A stretch of 64,000 nucleotides of DNA, from assembly GCA_964649415.1 (NCBI GenBank), contig CAZYSK010000019.1, positions 22,154 through 86,153 of the forward strand. Direction: 5' to 3'. This stretch comes from CAZYSK01 sp964649415 (lineage in GTDB: Bacteria; Chloroflexota; Anaerolineae; B4-G1). Below are positions 1 through 9,000 of this stretch, in pieces. The translations under genes and the position numbers were made by a program. The stretch's first letter is position 1. Each line of letters begins with the position of its first letter. Under the pieces are notes generated by a model. That model was given only the letters and a program-made list of their open reading frames with translations. It had not been told where the DNA came from and searched no databases.

Positions 1-2638
1 CAATGCGGTACAGGTGGTCGAATATGTCTTGCACGACTGCTGCTTGCAGGGCATCTCGATCCACATTGCTGGTGGCGTGGCTTAGTTTGGCAAATACCTC
101 GCCAACGGGGTAGAGCAGAGCACTTTTCTCCAGGGAACGGCCACGCAGGCGGCTCTTCCAGGCGATCTCCGCCAGTCGTTGTAACTCGGTACTTAATTGT
201 GCCATGAAATGTCCTCCTTTGCTCAATGCCAATCTGTTCACGTGCGGGAATGCCTGCTGCGAAAGCCAGGTCAGCAGTCCTCCTGGTTCTTGGCCGCGCA
301 CACGGGCTTCCAGTAGCTTCTCAGTATCGTAGAAAACCGACAATGGACTGCCTACGAGCGTCCGCACCAGCCGAGGTGTATTGTCTTGGCTGGTGAACGT
401 CAACCGCCTCAAAGCAAAGAGAGCCCCCACATCCTCCCACAGTGATGCTAATGCGCCCGGTTTGCTTGTGCCACCGACGAACTGTGCGTAGTCGTTGCGG
501 GGTAACAATCCTTCGCAGGCCAATGGGATATTGTCCACATACAGATCAGAGATCTGCTCTTTGCCCAGCGGGGGAACGGGGGCGTTGCTCATCAACACTT
601 TGACGCCGAAGTGACGTTGGAGCAACAAAGCGTTCCAGAGTACAAACAGAAAACGCTCGGTGTCATTCTGGCCCCCGGGGTTAATGGGGAAGATGAGCAG
701 ATTGCCCAGGGTCTCGGCGTAGCGAGGCAGGTACACCCCATAGGGTTGTGGTCTATCCTTCTTCGTGCGACTGCGGAAGGTAGGAGTGACAGCTTTGTCG
801 GCCAGATAGGCCCGGACACCCTCAGCGACGTTCATATTCAGCGCCTGCACGGCGGCATCCTCGCTCACTATGCGTTGAACAGTGGCATTCAGGCCCTCGA
901 CGAACGGGGCCGTCAGAAATGAGTAAGGGTATAGGTGCAGGTAGAACGTCTTCTCTCCCCGGACTTCCGGGTAGTTCAGTTTTTCCAGCAGGAATTGGAT
1001 CTGGCAGACAGCACAGATGTGTTTCTTCGGCTCACCTGGTCCCCCACGGAGACGGTTGGAAAACACTTGTACCGTGATGTCGGATCGCACGTCAGCGGCC
1101 ATCCATTTGTCCGTGCGGAACGGCCCGCTACAGTAAACGCATTGTCTGTGTTGGTTCTCGACGTAGTGTGTGAGATGGCTCTCAAAGCTGGTGGCCAACT
1201 GCTCGCCGGCAAAGACAGCGTAGAGGCGCAGATAGTCGCTGAACAGCGCTCTCTTGGGATCTGGCGACTGCCCCGTGCTACGGGTAAGCTGTATCCCATC
1301 GGCCTCAATGCGCCGGTAGATCGCTTCCTCGGAAAGCGCCAAATCACGTGAGACGACATAGGCCCGTACCCACAGTGGGTTGAAGTAAGCATAGAAGGGA
1401 TGGCGTGCCTCAGGGAGGTCTAGCAAGCCATATATCCTGGCCCACGGGTCACTCACCATGTCGCGGAAGTGCTTGTTCAGGAAGACGTAGTAGGACCGGA
1501 TCAACTCAGCTTGGCGCAGCCGATCTGCGTCCTCGCTAACAAGTAGATCCGTGCCCTCCAGAGCCGTCCTTACTTGTGCGGCCGCCTCCGGAAAGGCAGA
1601 TTCGGCTTTCTCAAACTCGCGCTGTGCCCAGTCGCGGGCTTTGGCGTCCAGTTGTAGCGCATCTGGGGTGCGGGGCTCAACAATGTTGTAGATCTCACGC
1701 AGGATGTCCTCAAATGGCACAGCCAGCTCCAGGCATTTTGCATCCACCTTGATGCCGGCCGGGGTAGGCCGAATGAACTCTCGGAACTTGGCAGCAACCA
1801 TCCTGGAGACCATATGGGCTACGTGATGGGCTATCTGCTCTAGGTCGTTGTCTCCTATCACTGGAGCCTGACCTTTCTCGGTCAGGTAGGCAATGCCGTC
1901 GGGGTAGTACAACAGCGGGATCAGCCTGTATCTGTCGCGCAGCACGGTGGCAATCCCGTTGTGGATCACGTTGGTCAGGATACCTCGCTGCTCCGTAAGT
2001 CGGTGGGTGAAGAACTCATACTGTACCGGACGGCCGCTGTCGGCCAGATACGCATTGAGGTGTCCGAGGAAATCGGCTTTGAGCGCCCGCTCCTCCAGGG
2101 TGTGGGACAGATCCACTACATCGGCAGCGCGCATGAGATGTACCAAGGCATCCACGCGTTCCAGGCCAAGGCCATAGGTCGAAGAGCGTCCGACAATCCA
2201 TCGCTCGCCACTGTGGTGATGATGGCCAGAGTGCCCGCGTACGAGGCTGGTGATATCCTCAATGTAGGTGTTCCAATCGGAAAAGAAGTCTGGCAAACCA
2301 AGTCTCTGGACTTCAGCGGCGATTGTTTCCTGTCTTGCTAGCCTGTTGAATGATCCGGGTTCATCTAGCGCCTTGTTTATGTCGTGCACAGTGAAGGCCG
2401 TGTACAGCACGCGGGTCTCTGTGTCTGTCAAGGACAGGATCTCACGCATAGTCTCCAGCACAAACACACCGTTCAGCACGTGAGTGTAGAGGCTTTCGCC
2501 CTCTTTCCCGCCCCATTGCAGTATTGCCTTATAGGGCTTCAGACCACGATCAACAACCTGCTCCAGATAGTCCTTGAAGACCGATGGCTCCTCTTTGCCA
2601 ATGAGGAAGGCGATGTGCTGTAGGTCCGGTATTGCCAA
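1..2638 (-). CDS. cas10d: Type I-D CRISPR protein Cas10d (Csc3), C-terminus cut by window edge
   Basis: The frame is open without a stop from a TTG at 2638 to the left edge, about 879 codons, so the C-terminus is missing (family members are near 1000 residues). GGGAGG lies six bases before the TTG. An HD-type nuclease signature is visible: H53, the H85-D86 pair in FTVHDINK, HSGHHHH at 136-142 and D173. A zinc-ribbon-like pair of CxxC motifs (CVYC near 498, CAVC near 542) follows. This HD plus Cys-pair layout is that of Cas10d, the large subunit of the type I-D Cascade, where the HD nuclease sits on Cas10d rather than Cas3. Other cas genes and the array should lie to the left. Upstream come WYL/HTH regulators. 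Identification is from motif recognition, not a search. Confidence 0.82.
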   Translation of the reverse strand, partial: MAIPDLQHIAFLIGKEEPSVFKDYLEQVVDRGLKPYKAILQWGGKEGESLYTHVLNGVFVLETMREILSLTDTETRVLYTAFTVHDINKALDEPGSFNRLARQETIAAEVQRLGLPDFFSDWNTYIEDITSLVRGHSGHHHHSGERWIVGRSSTYGLGLERVDALVHLMRAADVVDLSHTLEERALKADFLGHLNAYLADSGRPVQYEFFTHRLTEQRGILTNVIHNGIATVLRDRYRLIPLLYYPDGIAYLTEKGQAPVIGDNDLEQIAHHVAHMVSRMVAAKFREFIRPTPAGIKVDAKCLELAVPFEDILREIYNIVEPRTPDALQLDAKARDWAQREFEKAESAFPEAAAQVRTALEGTDLLVSEDADRLRQAELIRSYYVFLNKHFRDMVSDPWARIYGLLDLPEARHPFYAYFNPLWVRAYVVSRDLALSEEAIYRRIEADGIQLTRSTGQSPDPKRALFSDYLRLYAVFAGEQLATSFESHLTHYVENQHRQCVYCSGPFRTDKWMAADVRSDITVQVFSNRLRGGPGEPKKHICAVCQIQFLLEKLNYPEVRGEKTFYLHLYPYSFLTAPFVEGLNATVQRIVSEDAAVQALNMNVAEGVRAYLADKAVTPTFRSRTKKDRPQPYGVYLPRYAETLGNLLIFPINPGGQNDTERFLFVLWNALLLQRHFGVKVLMSNAPVPPLGKEQISDLYVDNIPLACEGLLPRNDYAQFVGGTSKPGALASLWEDVGALFALRRLTFTSQDNTPRLVRTLVGSPLSVFYDTEKLLEARVRGQEPGGLLTWLSQQAFPHVNRLALSKGGHFMAQLSTELQRLAEIAWKSRLRGRSLEKSALLYPVGEVFAKLSHATSNVDRDALQAAVVQDIFDHLYRI

Positions 2639-2691
2639 GTTACACCTCCCGTGATGGTGGCCAGTTACTCATCTATTCTACCACACCCCCA

Positions 2692-2709
2692 CCCCCACAT
2701 CTGTGGGGG
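2692..2709. promoter_or_regulatory. Perfect 8-bp inverted repeat upstream of cas10d (candidate operator)
   Basis: CCCCCACA and TGTGGGGG are separated by TC. The palindrome lies between the stop of the WYL regulator and the TTG start of cas10d. The two-base centre fits a dimer binding site better than an RNA hairpin. Its position suggests a site for the adjacent WYL protein, which is inference. Confidence 0.45.
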
Positions 2710-2717
2710 CGTCAAGC

Positions 2718-3737
2718 CTACAGCCCGTAAATCTGGGCCATCTTGGCGACGACGTCGCGCATTTCCCGCAGCATCTCCGGTCCGCCGAGCACGCGGCAGG
2801 TGGAGCCGTAGTGCAGCAACTCGTGGACGCCCCAGAAGAGGCTCTCAGTCTCGCCGCGCACCAGGGCGCTGCCGTCCTCCCGCTGCTCGACCTCTCCAAT
2901 CGTGATCCACCGGTGGCGGCTGACGCCCAGGCGGGCGACCTCGGGGGTCAGTTCGTACGCGACGGCGTAGCGCCGGACGGCAGGGGCGACGGGGGCCATC
3001 TTGTCAGGCAGGACGGTCAGCTCCAGGATGCGGCCCAGGCGATAGGTGATGTAGCGGAGTGGCTCGTTCTGACCACCGGGACCCTCGACGCGACGGCAGT
3101 AGCCACGCAAGTAGTAATGGCCGCGCGCGGTGTCGAAGTAGCGGTCATAGGGATCTACGATGTGCGTCCGGGGCTCGCCGTCCGCGTAGCGGGGTGAGCG
3201 GTAGAGGAACCGTACTCTCCGGCGCTCCAGCAGCGCCTTCGTCAGCCCATCCCACACGGCGGGCGGTACTTGATCCTCGTCCCGCCGCTTCAGGTCCACG
3301 GCCAGGGCGCTGCGACAGTGTTCGACCTGCGCCCGGCGGTCTATCGGTAGATAGAAGCGCAGCCGTCCCAGGAGGGCCTGGATCTCGTCGTGCTGGGGCG
3401 AGCCGTGGTCGAAGGTCTGCTCCAGCCAGGCGATGGTCTCCAGATCCTCGTCCGGCAGGTCCAGGAGTGGCAGCCAGGTGTCCTGGATCACGTAGCCGCC
3501 AGCCTGCCGATCGTAATAGAGGTCCACCATCAGGTTCTCGCGGATGCGCTGCAGATCGTTTTCCAGGCGACGGCGCAGGTCTCCGCCCTGGGTCTCCCCA
3601 TAGGCCGAGGGGCTAACTTGTGCCAGGACAGCCTGGATCAGTTCGTCCCGGCTGGCGGGTCCGCGTTGGGCGCGTTGGATGATCGCAAGGCAGCGGCGTA
3701 TGACCAGCCAGTGGCTTTCACGCTTTCCACGGGACAT
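2718..3737 (-). CDS. WYL-domain transcriptional regulator
   Basis: A 339-residue protein with the order N-terminal winged-helix DNA-binding region (about 1-75), WYL domain (about 165-260, with RRRVRFLYRS and the HIVDPYDRYFDTARGHYYLRGY stretch) and a C-terminal WCX-like extension (about 265-335). AGGAGG lies just before the ATG at 3737. WYL proteins bind nucleic-acid-type ligands and often sit beside CRISPR-Cas operons; in Synechocystis a WYL protein represses a type I-D system. Here the gene is directly upstream of and co-oriented with cas10d, so it is probably its regulator. Confidence 0.85.
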   Translation of the reverse strand: MSRGKRESHWLVIRRCLAIIQRAQRGPASRDELIQAVLAQVSPSAYGETQGGDLRRRLENDLQRIRENLMVDLYYDRQAGGYVIQDTWLPLLDLPDEDLETIAWLEQTFDHGSPQHDEIQALLGRLRFYLPIDRRAQVEHCRSALAVDLKRRDEDQVPPAVWDGLTKALLERRRVRFLYRSPRYADGEPRTHIVDPYDRYFDTARGHYYLRGYCRRVEGPGGQNEPLRYITYRLGRILELTVLPDKMAPVAPAVRRYAVAYELTPEVARLGVSRHRWITIGEVEQREDGSALVRGETESLFWGVHELLHYGSTCRVLGGPEMLREMRDVVAKMAQIYGL

Positions 3738-3983
3738 GCTTTCCTCCTACTTCCCCGAAGGTTTCCGAAACCCCAACCCCGGACTGAGATTCTCCCCGAG
3801 CTGCCTGGAAGCAGGCGTCAAGACCTTCGGGGTCTCGCGAGCCCCATACAGCCTCCAGACGACCCCCGTGTCTGTGCCATGTGTGCCATCGGTGCCATTT
3901 GAGCCATTAAGAAGATCAGTCTTTATCCGTGTTCATCCGCGTCCCGTCAATCCCCCCCAGTTGCGCGGCATCACCTCTAGGGT
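3738..3983. other. Non-coding gap with a long-range inverted repeat
   Basis: No convincing gene. CCCCGAAGGT (3753-3762) and ACCTTCGGGG (3823-3832) form a 10-bp inverted repeat. TTTCCGAAA sits beside the left arm, the same core found in other palindromes of the window. Confidence 0.5.
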
Positions 3984-4196
3984 CTATCGGCCGCGCCTGC
4001 GGAACAGGCTCAACCATCCCCACTGGTCCTCCATCAACAGCGTGCCCTGCTGCTCGAGCGCGGGCAGGTCGCGCAGCACGGTCGAGCGGTGCACGCCCAG
4101 CGTCCGGGCCACCTGGCTGGGTCGCACCGCGCGCGGGTACTCGGGGATGATCCGTTCGTAGCTGTCCAGGCGCTCCTGGTTGGGCTTGCGTCCCAT
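3984..4196 (-). CDS. Small stand-alone HTH protein
   Basis: A protein of about 70 residues. GGGAGG lies seven bases before the ATG at 4196, which is preferred over an in-frame GTG at 4202. Most of it is one helix-turn-helix (PSQVARTLGVHRSTVLRDLP) followed by a wing-like segment rich in W and L. The helix-turn-helix resembles the N-terminal domain of the WYL protein at 4651-5742 (ADVARHLGVNRSTVCRYLP), but no ligand domain follows. It may be a DNA-binding-only paralogue acting with the two neighbouring WYL regulators, or a relic of one. No function can be assigned beyond DNA binding. Confidence 0.65.
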   Translation of the reverse strand: MGRKPNQERLDSYERIIPEYPRAVRPSQVARTLGVHRSTVLRDLPALEQQGTLLMEDQWGWLSLFRRRGR

Positions 4197-4202
4197 GGTC
4201 AC

Positions 4203-4650
4203 ACCTCCCTGTGGATGATGCGGACGCTGATCGTGTGCCCGCGGCAGACCCTAAAGGTTTTCCGAAACCTTTAGGGTCTGATGGCGACGTTGATCGTGCG
4301 TCCATTGCTCTCATCCTAACAGGGAGGTGTTGCATATAGGGCAACATTGGCACCCCAGATGCGGCGATTTTGCCCAGGTGTTGCGCGGACAACGAGACAG
4401 GCAGACCAGCCGGTGCGGTAGTCTGCCTGCCGTCCGTCGCTCGTGTGTTGTGCGTGCTGTGCAGCGAGGCCAGTCGTGGGCCTGCGTCCTGGCGAGTGGA
4501 TTGTGCGCGTCGGAGGTGCCTCCTTGCTCGCTTCACGCCGTTCCAGATGATTCTAGCACACTCCGCTCAGACGACAAACCTGGACACGGATTCACGCGGA
4601 TTGTGACGGATAGGATGAAGAATCGAAGGAAAATCAGTGACTATCCGCGT
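4203..4650. other. Gene-free stretch with one strong palindrome
   Basis: I see no gene here. It holds the long palindrome listed at 4245-4280, and near 4590-4670 degenerate direct/inverted copies of an ATCCGCGTTCATCCGTGTC-like string that also occurs at 3918-3945. Confidence 0.5.
4245..4280. repeat. Palindrome, 16-bp arms, TCCG loop (TTTCCGAAA family)
   Basis: The arms CAGACCCTAAAGGTTT and AAACCTTTAGGGTCTG are perfect and separated by TCCG. The TTTTCCGAAA centre recurs in palindromes at 25931-25964 and near 34338, and resembles the centre of the 32-bp family. Confidence 0.8.
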
Positions 4651-5742
4651 TCATCCGTGTCCTACTGGGCTAACCTGCCAGCCGTAGGTCTCGGCCAGGC
4701 GGCGCGCCTCGCCCATCATCCAGTCGCGCAGCTCCGGCGGGGCCAGGACCTCCACGTCGCCCCCCCACCCCCGGATCCAGCGCGCGATCTCCCGGGGGTC
4801 GGCCACCGGCGCGTGCCAGATTACGCTGCCGTCCGGCTGCTCCTCCAGCCGCTCGGTCTGCCGGGAGGGCGTCTGGTGGATGTCGCGCATGCGGCCAGGA
4901 TGGCCGCGGTCCGGGTGTCCATGGAACTTGAGCACGACCTCCACGGGTCGGGCCTCTGTGCTCGCCATGCGCCATGGGTCGGCCAGGTAGCCGCGCGGGT
5001 CGAAGTGCTCGGGGATGGTGTAGTGCCGTGACGTCAGCTCGACCCGCTGGACGTCGCCGATCTTGAGCGTTCGCACCGCCCACGGCGGCTCCTGCCAGCC
5101 GACGGCGACCGTGGCCCGGCCTATGGCGCACGGCTCGACGAAGTAGGGGGCGAACTCGCACGCGTCCGTGTGATGGGCCGCGTCTCGGTACCACAGGTGC
5201 GCCACGCAGCCACGCGCCCAGGCCCGTGTCAGGGCTTCGAGCGCCTCCAGGCACGACGGGGCGCATCGCTGTGCCTCGCTCTGCATCACGCCAGCCGAGG
5301 CGATCAGGTGGCGCGAGATGCGGGGGGCCAGGTGTTCCAGCGCCGCGCCGAGCTTGCGCAGCGCCGACGCCGCGTGGGCGTTGTCCCCGGCTATGCGCGT
5401 GACCATGGCGCGCGTCCCCAGGTGCAGCGCCATTGCCTCGTGGAGCGTCAGCTCCACCTGGACCTGGTACCGCTCCCGGTCGATGGCCAGTCTCCCGTCG
5501 TCTGTCTCGCAGACGCAGGACCGCTTCAGGTCCGGCAGGTAGCGACAGACGGTGGAGCGGTTCACGCCCAAGTGACGGGCGACGTCCGCCTGCGCCAGCC
5601 CCTCGGGGTGGGTCAGCAGCAGGGCCTCGATCTGCAGCAGGCGCTCCGCTTTGTTGCTTGTCCGGCCGATTTGCCCTGCGCCCCCGTGTTCTCCTGGCGT
5701 GTTCTCGCCGTTCTTGTCGTTTCTGTCAACGTTTCTCCTCAT
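4651..5742 (-). CDS. WYL-domain transcriptional regulator (second)
   Basis: A 363-residue protein. A classical helix-turn-helix (about 50-78, ADVARHLGVNRSTVCRYLP) is followed by a WYL-type sensor region whose core reads YFVEPCAIGRATVAVGW (about 210-228), and a C-terminal segment ending WGGDVEVLAPPELRDWM, typical of the WYL C-terminal extension. It is co-oriented with the HTH protein and the WYL-cas10d pair. No Shine-Dalgarno is obvious before the ATG at 5742. It is probably a ligand-responsive repressor or activator of the CRISPR locus or of itself. Confidence 0.8.
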   Translation of the reverse strand: MRRNVDRNDKNGENTPGEHGGAGQIGRTSNKAERLLQIEALLLTHPEGLAQADVARHLGVNRSTVCRYLPDLKRSCVCETDDGRLAIDRERYQVQVELTLHEAMALHLGTRAMVTRIAGDNAHAASALRKLGAALEHLAPRISRHLIASAGVMQSEAQRCAPSCLEALEALTRAWARGCVAHLWYRDAAHHTDACEFAPYFVEPCAIGRATVAVGWQEPPWAVRTLKIGDVQRVELTSRHYTIPEHFDPRGYLADPWRMASTEARPVEVVLKFHGHPDRGHPGRMRDIHQTPSRQTERLEEQPDGSVIWHAPVADPREIARWIRGWGGDVEVLAPPELRDWMMGEARRLAETYGWQVSPVGHG

Positions 5743-5788
5743 CTGGTGTGCCCCGGTCGTCGGATGTGGTGGCCCTCGATAGGTATCA

Positions 5789-5846
5789 GAAACCGGGTTC
5801 TTGGTGGTCCCCGCGCGAGGAGCGCCAGGGTCAAAAACCCGGTTTC
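5789..5846. repeat. Long-loop inverted repeat, GAAACCGGGTT arms
   Basis: GAAACCGGGTT (5789-5799) pairs with AACCCGGTTTC (5836-5846). The arm sequence is that of the 32-bp palindrome family, but 36 bases separate the arms. Confidence 0.7.
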
Positions 5847-5961
5847 AAGGCCCTGCTGTATGATAGCACAAAAGGCGCGGCCTGTCTGTCGGTAGAAGCC
5901 GGAACTTGGTGTAGGGAATCCTTGACACTTTGTGTAGGGAGGGGATTACAAAGCGAAGAAA

Positions 5962-5993
5962 GAAACCAGGTTTTCCGGAAAAAACCTGGTTTC
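5962..5993. repeat. 32-bp palindrome, family A (intergenic copy)
   Basis: Begins GAAACCAGG and ends CCTGGTTTC with a TTCCGGAA-like centre. It lies 12 bases downstream of the stop of the TIGR03663-NHL gene, so it could also serve as a transcription terminator hairpin. In-gene copies of the same 32-bp length are at 12451, 13193 and 22810. Confidence 0.85.
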
Positions 5994-6005
5994 GTGTTGC
6001 GTGTT

Positions 6006-9000
6006 CTACTCGTACGCCTCCCATTCGTGCGGGGCCAGGTTGAGGGAGGCGAATACGAGCACCCGGTTGCCGTGGGAGTCGCTGACGTAGATTGTGCCAT
6101 CCTCGGCGAGGGCGATGCCGACGGGGAGGGCGAACGAGCGCGCGTCGAGGCCGTATTGGCCGAAGGAGAGCACGTAGTTGCCCGCGCTGTCGAACACCAG
6201 CACCCGGTAGTGGCCCGGATCGGTGACGTAGACGTATCCGTGCGCGTCCACCGCCAGGTAGGGTTTCTCCTCGGCCAGCCCGGTGTCCCAGCCGGAGATG
6301 GACCACTGCCGGAGGAACGCGCCGTTCTTGTCGAAGACCTGCACGCGGCGGTTCCAGGTGTCGGCCACGTACACCGTGTCGTCGGGGCCCAGCGCGATGC
6401 CGACGGGTTCATCCAGGTAGCCCTCCAGCACGCCGCCCCCACCCCACTGGGAGATGAAGCCCCCGTCGGGATCGAAGACCTGGACGCGCTTGTTGCCCGT
6501 GTCGGACACGTAGACCCGGCCGCCGGTGTCTTCGGGACTGAAGGCGACGCCGCGCGGGCCGTAGAACGCGCTCTGCCCAGCCGCGTCGCCGGGCCCGTAC
6601 TGCCCGAACCAGCCCCAGGCGCGGAAGGTCTCGCCCGCCGCGTCCAGTTGCTGGATGCGGTGGTTCCACGTGTCTGCAACGTAGACCGTGCCGTCGGGGC
6701 CGACGGCGACGTCCCACGGGTCATTGAAGCCCTGGGCACGCCCGCTCTCCGAGTCCAGGGTCGACTGCCGCCCCCACGCGGCGACGAACTCGCCGTCGGC
6801 GGTGAACTTCTGGACGCGGTGGTTGCCTGCGTCGGCGACGTAGACGAAGCCGTCGGGTCCGACGGTGACGCCGCGCGGGTTGAGGAACTGGCCGGGGGCG
6901 GATCCCTCACCGCCGATCACCTGTCGCGCGGCCAGGTCGCGCCAGCCACCGGCGTATGGGTCGGTCGATACGGCCTCCATAGGCTTGCTCAGGCCCAGGT
7001 CCCACACCTCCGCCATGACGTCGCGGCGCACGTAGAGCCGGAAGTCGCTGCGCAGCGGCCATTCGTCGAACGTGTGCTTCTTGCCCTTCAGCTCGTCGTA
7101 GCGCCGGTAGTCCCGGTCGTACCAGATGTCCCACAGCGCCGCCCGGGTCTGGGTGTCAGTGATGGCGTGGGTGACGCGTGGCCACGTCATGTTGCGGTAG
7201 TCCTCCATGGGCCACCACAGGTAGGTGTAGGTGTTGACGGTGTAGTCCCGGTCCAGGTAGGGAGCCACGACCTCCCACTGGTCGCGCCCGGCGATGACGA
7301 CCGGGGCCTCCATCTGCTCCCGCGTCGGCTCCTCCCCGTAGAAGACGGCGTTGGGGAAATCGCGCAACTGCCAGTACCACAGGGTGGAGCCATCCGCGCC
7401 GTAAGATAGCTCGATGGCCTGGGGATCACCAACGGTGCGGCGCGAGAGCTGCTCGATCTGGCGCATGGCCTCGTTCACCCCGGGGGCGGCGTGAGCGTAG
7501 ACGAGGTGTTCCGATGGATAGTCGTAGTTGACGTAGCAGAAGCGCCAGGCGTGGCGGATGGTGAGCCCCGTGGGCACGACGAGGGCGACGAGCAGCAGCA
7601 CGCGCACGGCCGCGCGCCAGCCGGTGCGCCAGATCAGGTAGCCCAGGCCCGCGCCGAAGGCGAGCGTGCCGAATAACGCACTCAGGAAGCGCCCGGTGAC
7701 CTCCAGTTGCCCCAGTTCGTAGCCCTGGAAGGGCCTCGTCACCGCCGCGCCAATGCACATCGCCAGCGCGATGGCGAAAGGCGGGGCCACGAGCGCCAGC
7801 AGCCAGCCCTGGCGTTTGCGCACGCGCTGCCAGTCGGTGCGCTCGATCAACTGCCCGATCAACCAGCCGGCGAGCAGGATCATGGGCAGCGCCAGGTGGA
7901 CGACCAGCCAGGGCATCTTCTCCCCGGCGTAGGCATAGCTGACCCAGGCCGACACGATCCACCAGAGGAGGAAGGGGAGGAAGTTGTTGGAGATTGGGGG
8001 TTGGAGGTTGGAGGTTAGAGGTTGGAGGTTGGAGGTTGGAGGTTGGAGGTCAGAGATTGGAGGTTGGAGATTAGAAGTTGGAGATTGGGCTTTGGGATTT
8101 GGGATTTGGGATTTGGCCCTTGGGATTTGGGATTTGACCGCCAGCGTGATGGCGGCGATGAGGCTCAGCGCCAGCGGCAGGTAGTCGTACAGTGGCAGGA
8201 CGATCAGGTAATAGTACCACGGTTGGCCGCCCCGCTGGACCTCCTGCTGGGCCAGCCAGTAGCCCAGCGAGCCGACGATCCCGCTGGCGATGCCTGTGCC
8301 CTTGGTGAAGATGGTAGTGAAGAGGATGACGAAGATGGCGTAGTGGACCGCGGCGGCGGTGCTCCAGCGCTTCCAGTTCCACGCCAGGCCGATGCAAGCC
8401 GAGGCCGCGAACACCGCGATGGCGATAGCGCCCGAATAGTAGATCGTCGGCGCGGCGTAGTCGACCGGATCGAAGCCCGCGAGCTGGATCAGGAGGGGGG
8501 ACAGGAACGGCAAGCACAGCGTGCCCAGGACGACGATGAGGTCGAACGAGGGGTACTCGGCCAGGTCGCGCCACGTGCCCACGAGCAAGAGCGTCGCCGC
8601 GACGAGGAGCGCCAGCCCGCCCAGCCCGCCCCCGGCGATGGCCCACCAGACCAGCGCCGGCTGCTCCTCCGGCTTCTGCAGGAATCCCAGCCCCAGGACG
8701 ACCAGCCCGAGCACCACGGCCACGAGCGCCGCCAGGAAGTAGGTCTTCAGGTCCCCACCCGGCCACTCGCGGCCCAGGGCGCGCACGGCGAACAGGCCGA
8801 CGAGGAACAGGCCGAAGATGGCGTTGTAGATGAAGGCGACCTCCTTCGTGGCGAACATCAGCGACACGCCGGCGGCCATGACGTACAGCCAACGCTCGCG
8901 CCTGTCGCGCAGGTAGGAGAAGATAGCCAGCACGACGATGAGTGCCCACAGCATGATGGGGATGTCGTGGCGGATGTAGCGCGAGTAGTAGGCGATGGAG

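Noticed and set aside
1..2638. Pseudogene or non-coding region at the left edge
   Set aside because: Only short open frames are seen at first, but the minus-strand frame from the TTG at 2638 is open to the edge with coherent HD and zinc motifs, so it is an intact but cut gene.
5935..5965. Plus-strand promoter at TTGACA near 5933
   Set aside because: No good -10 follows and no plus-strand gene lies downstream.
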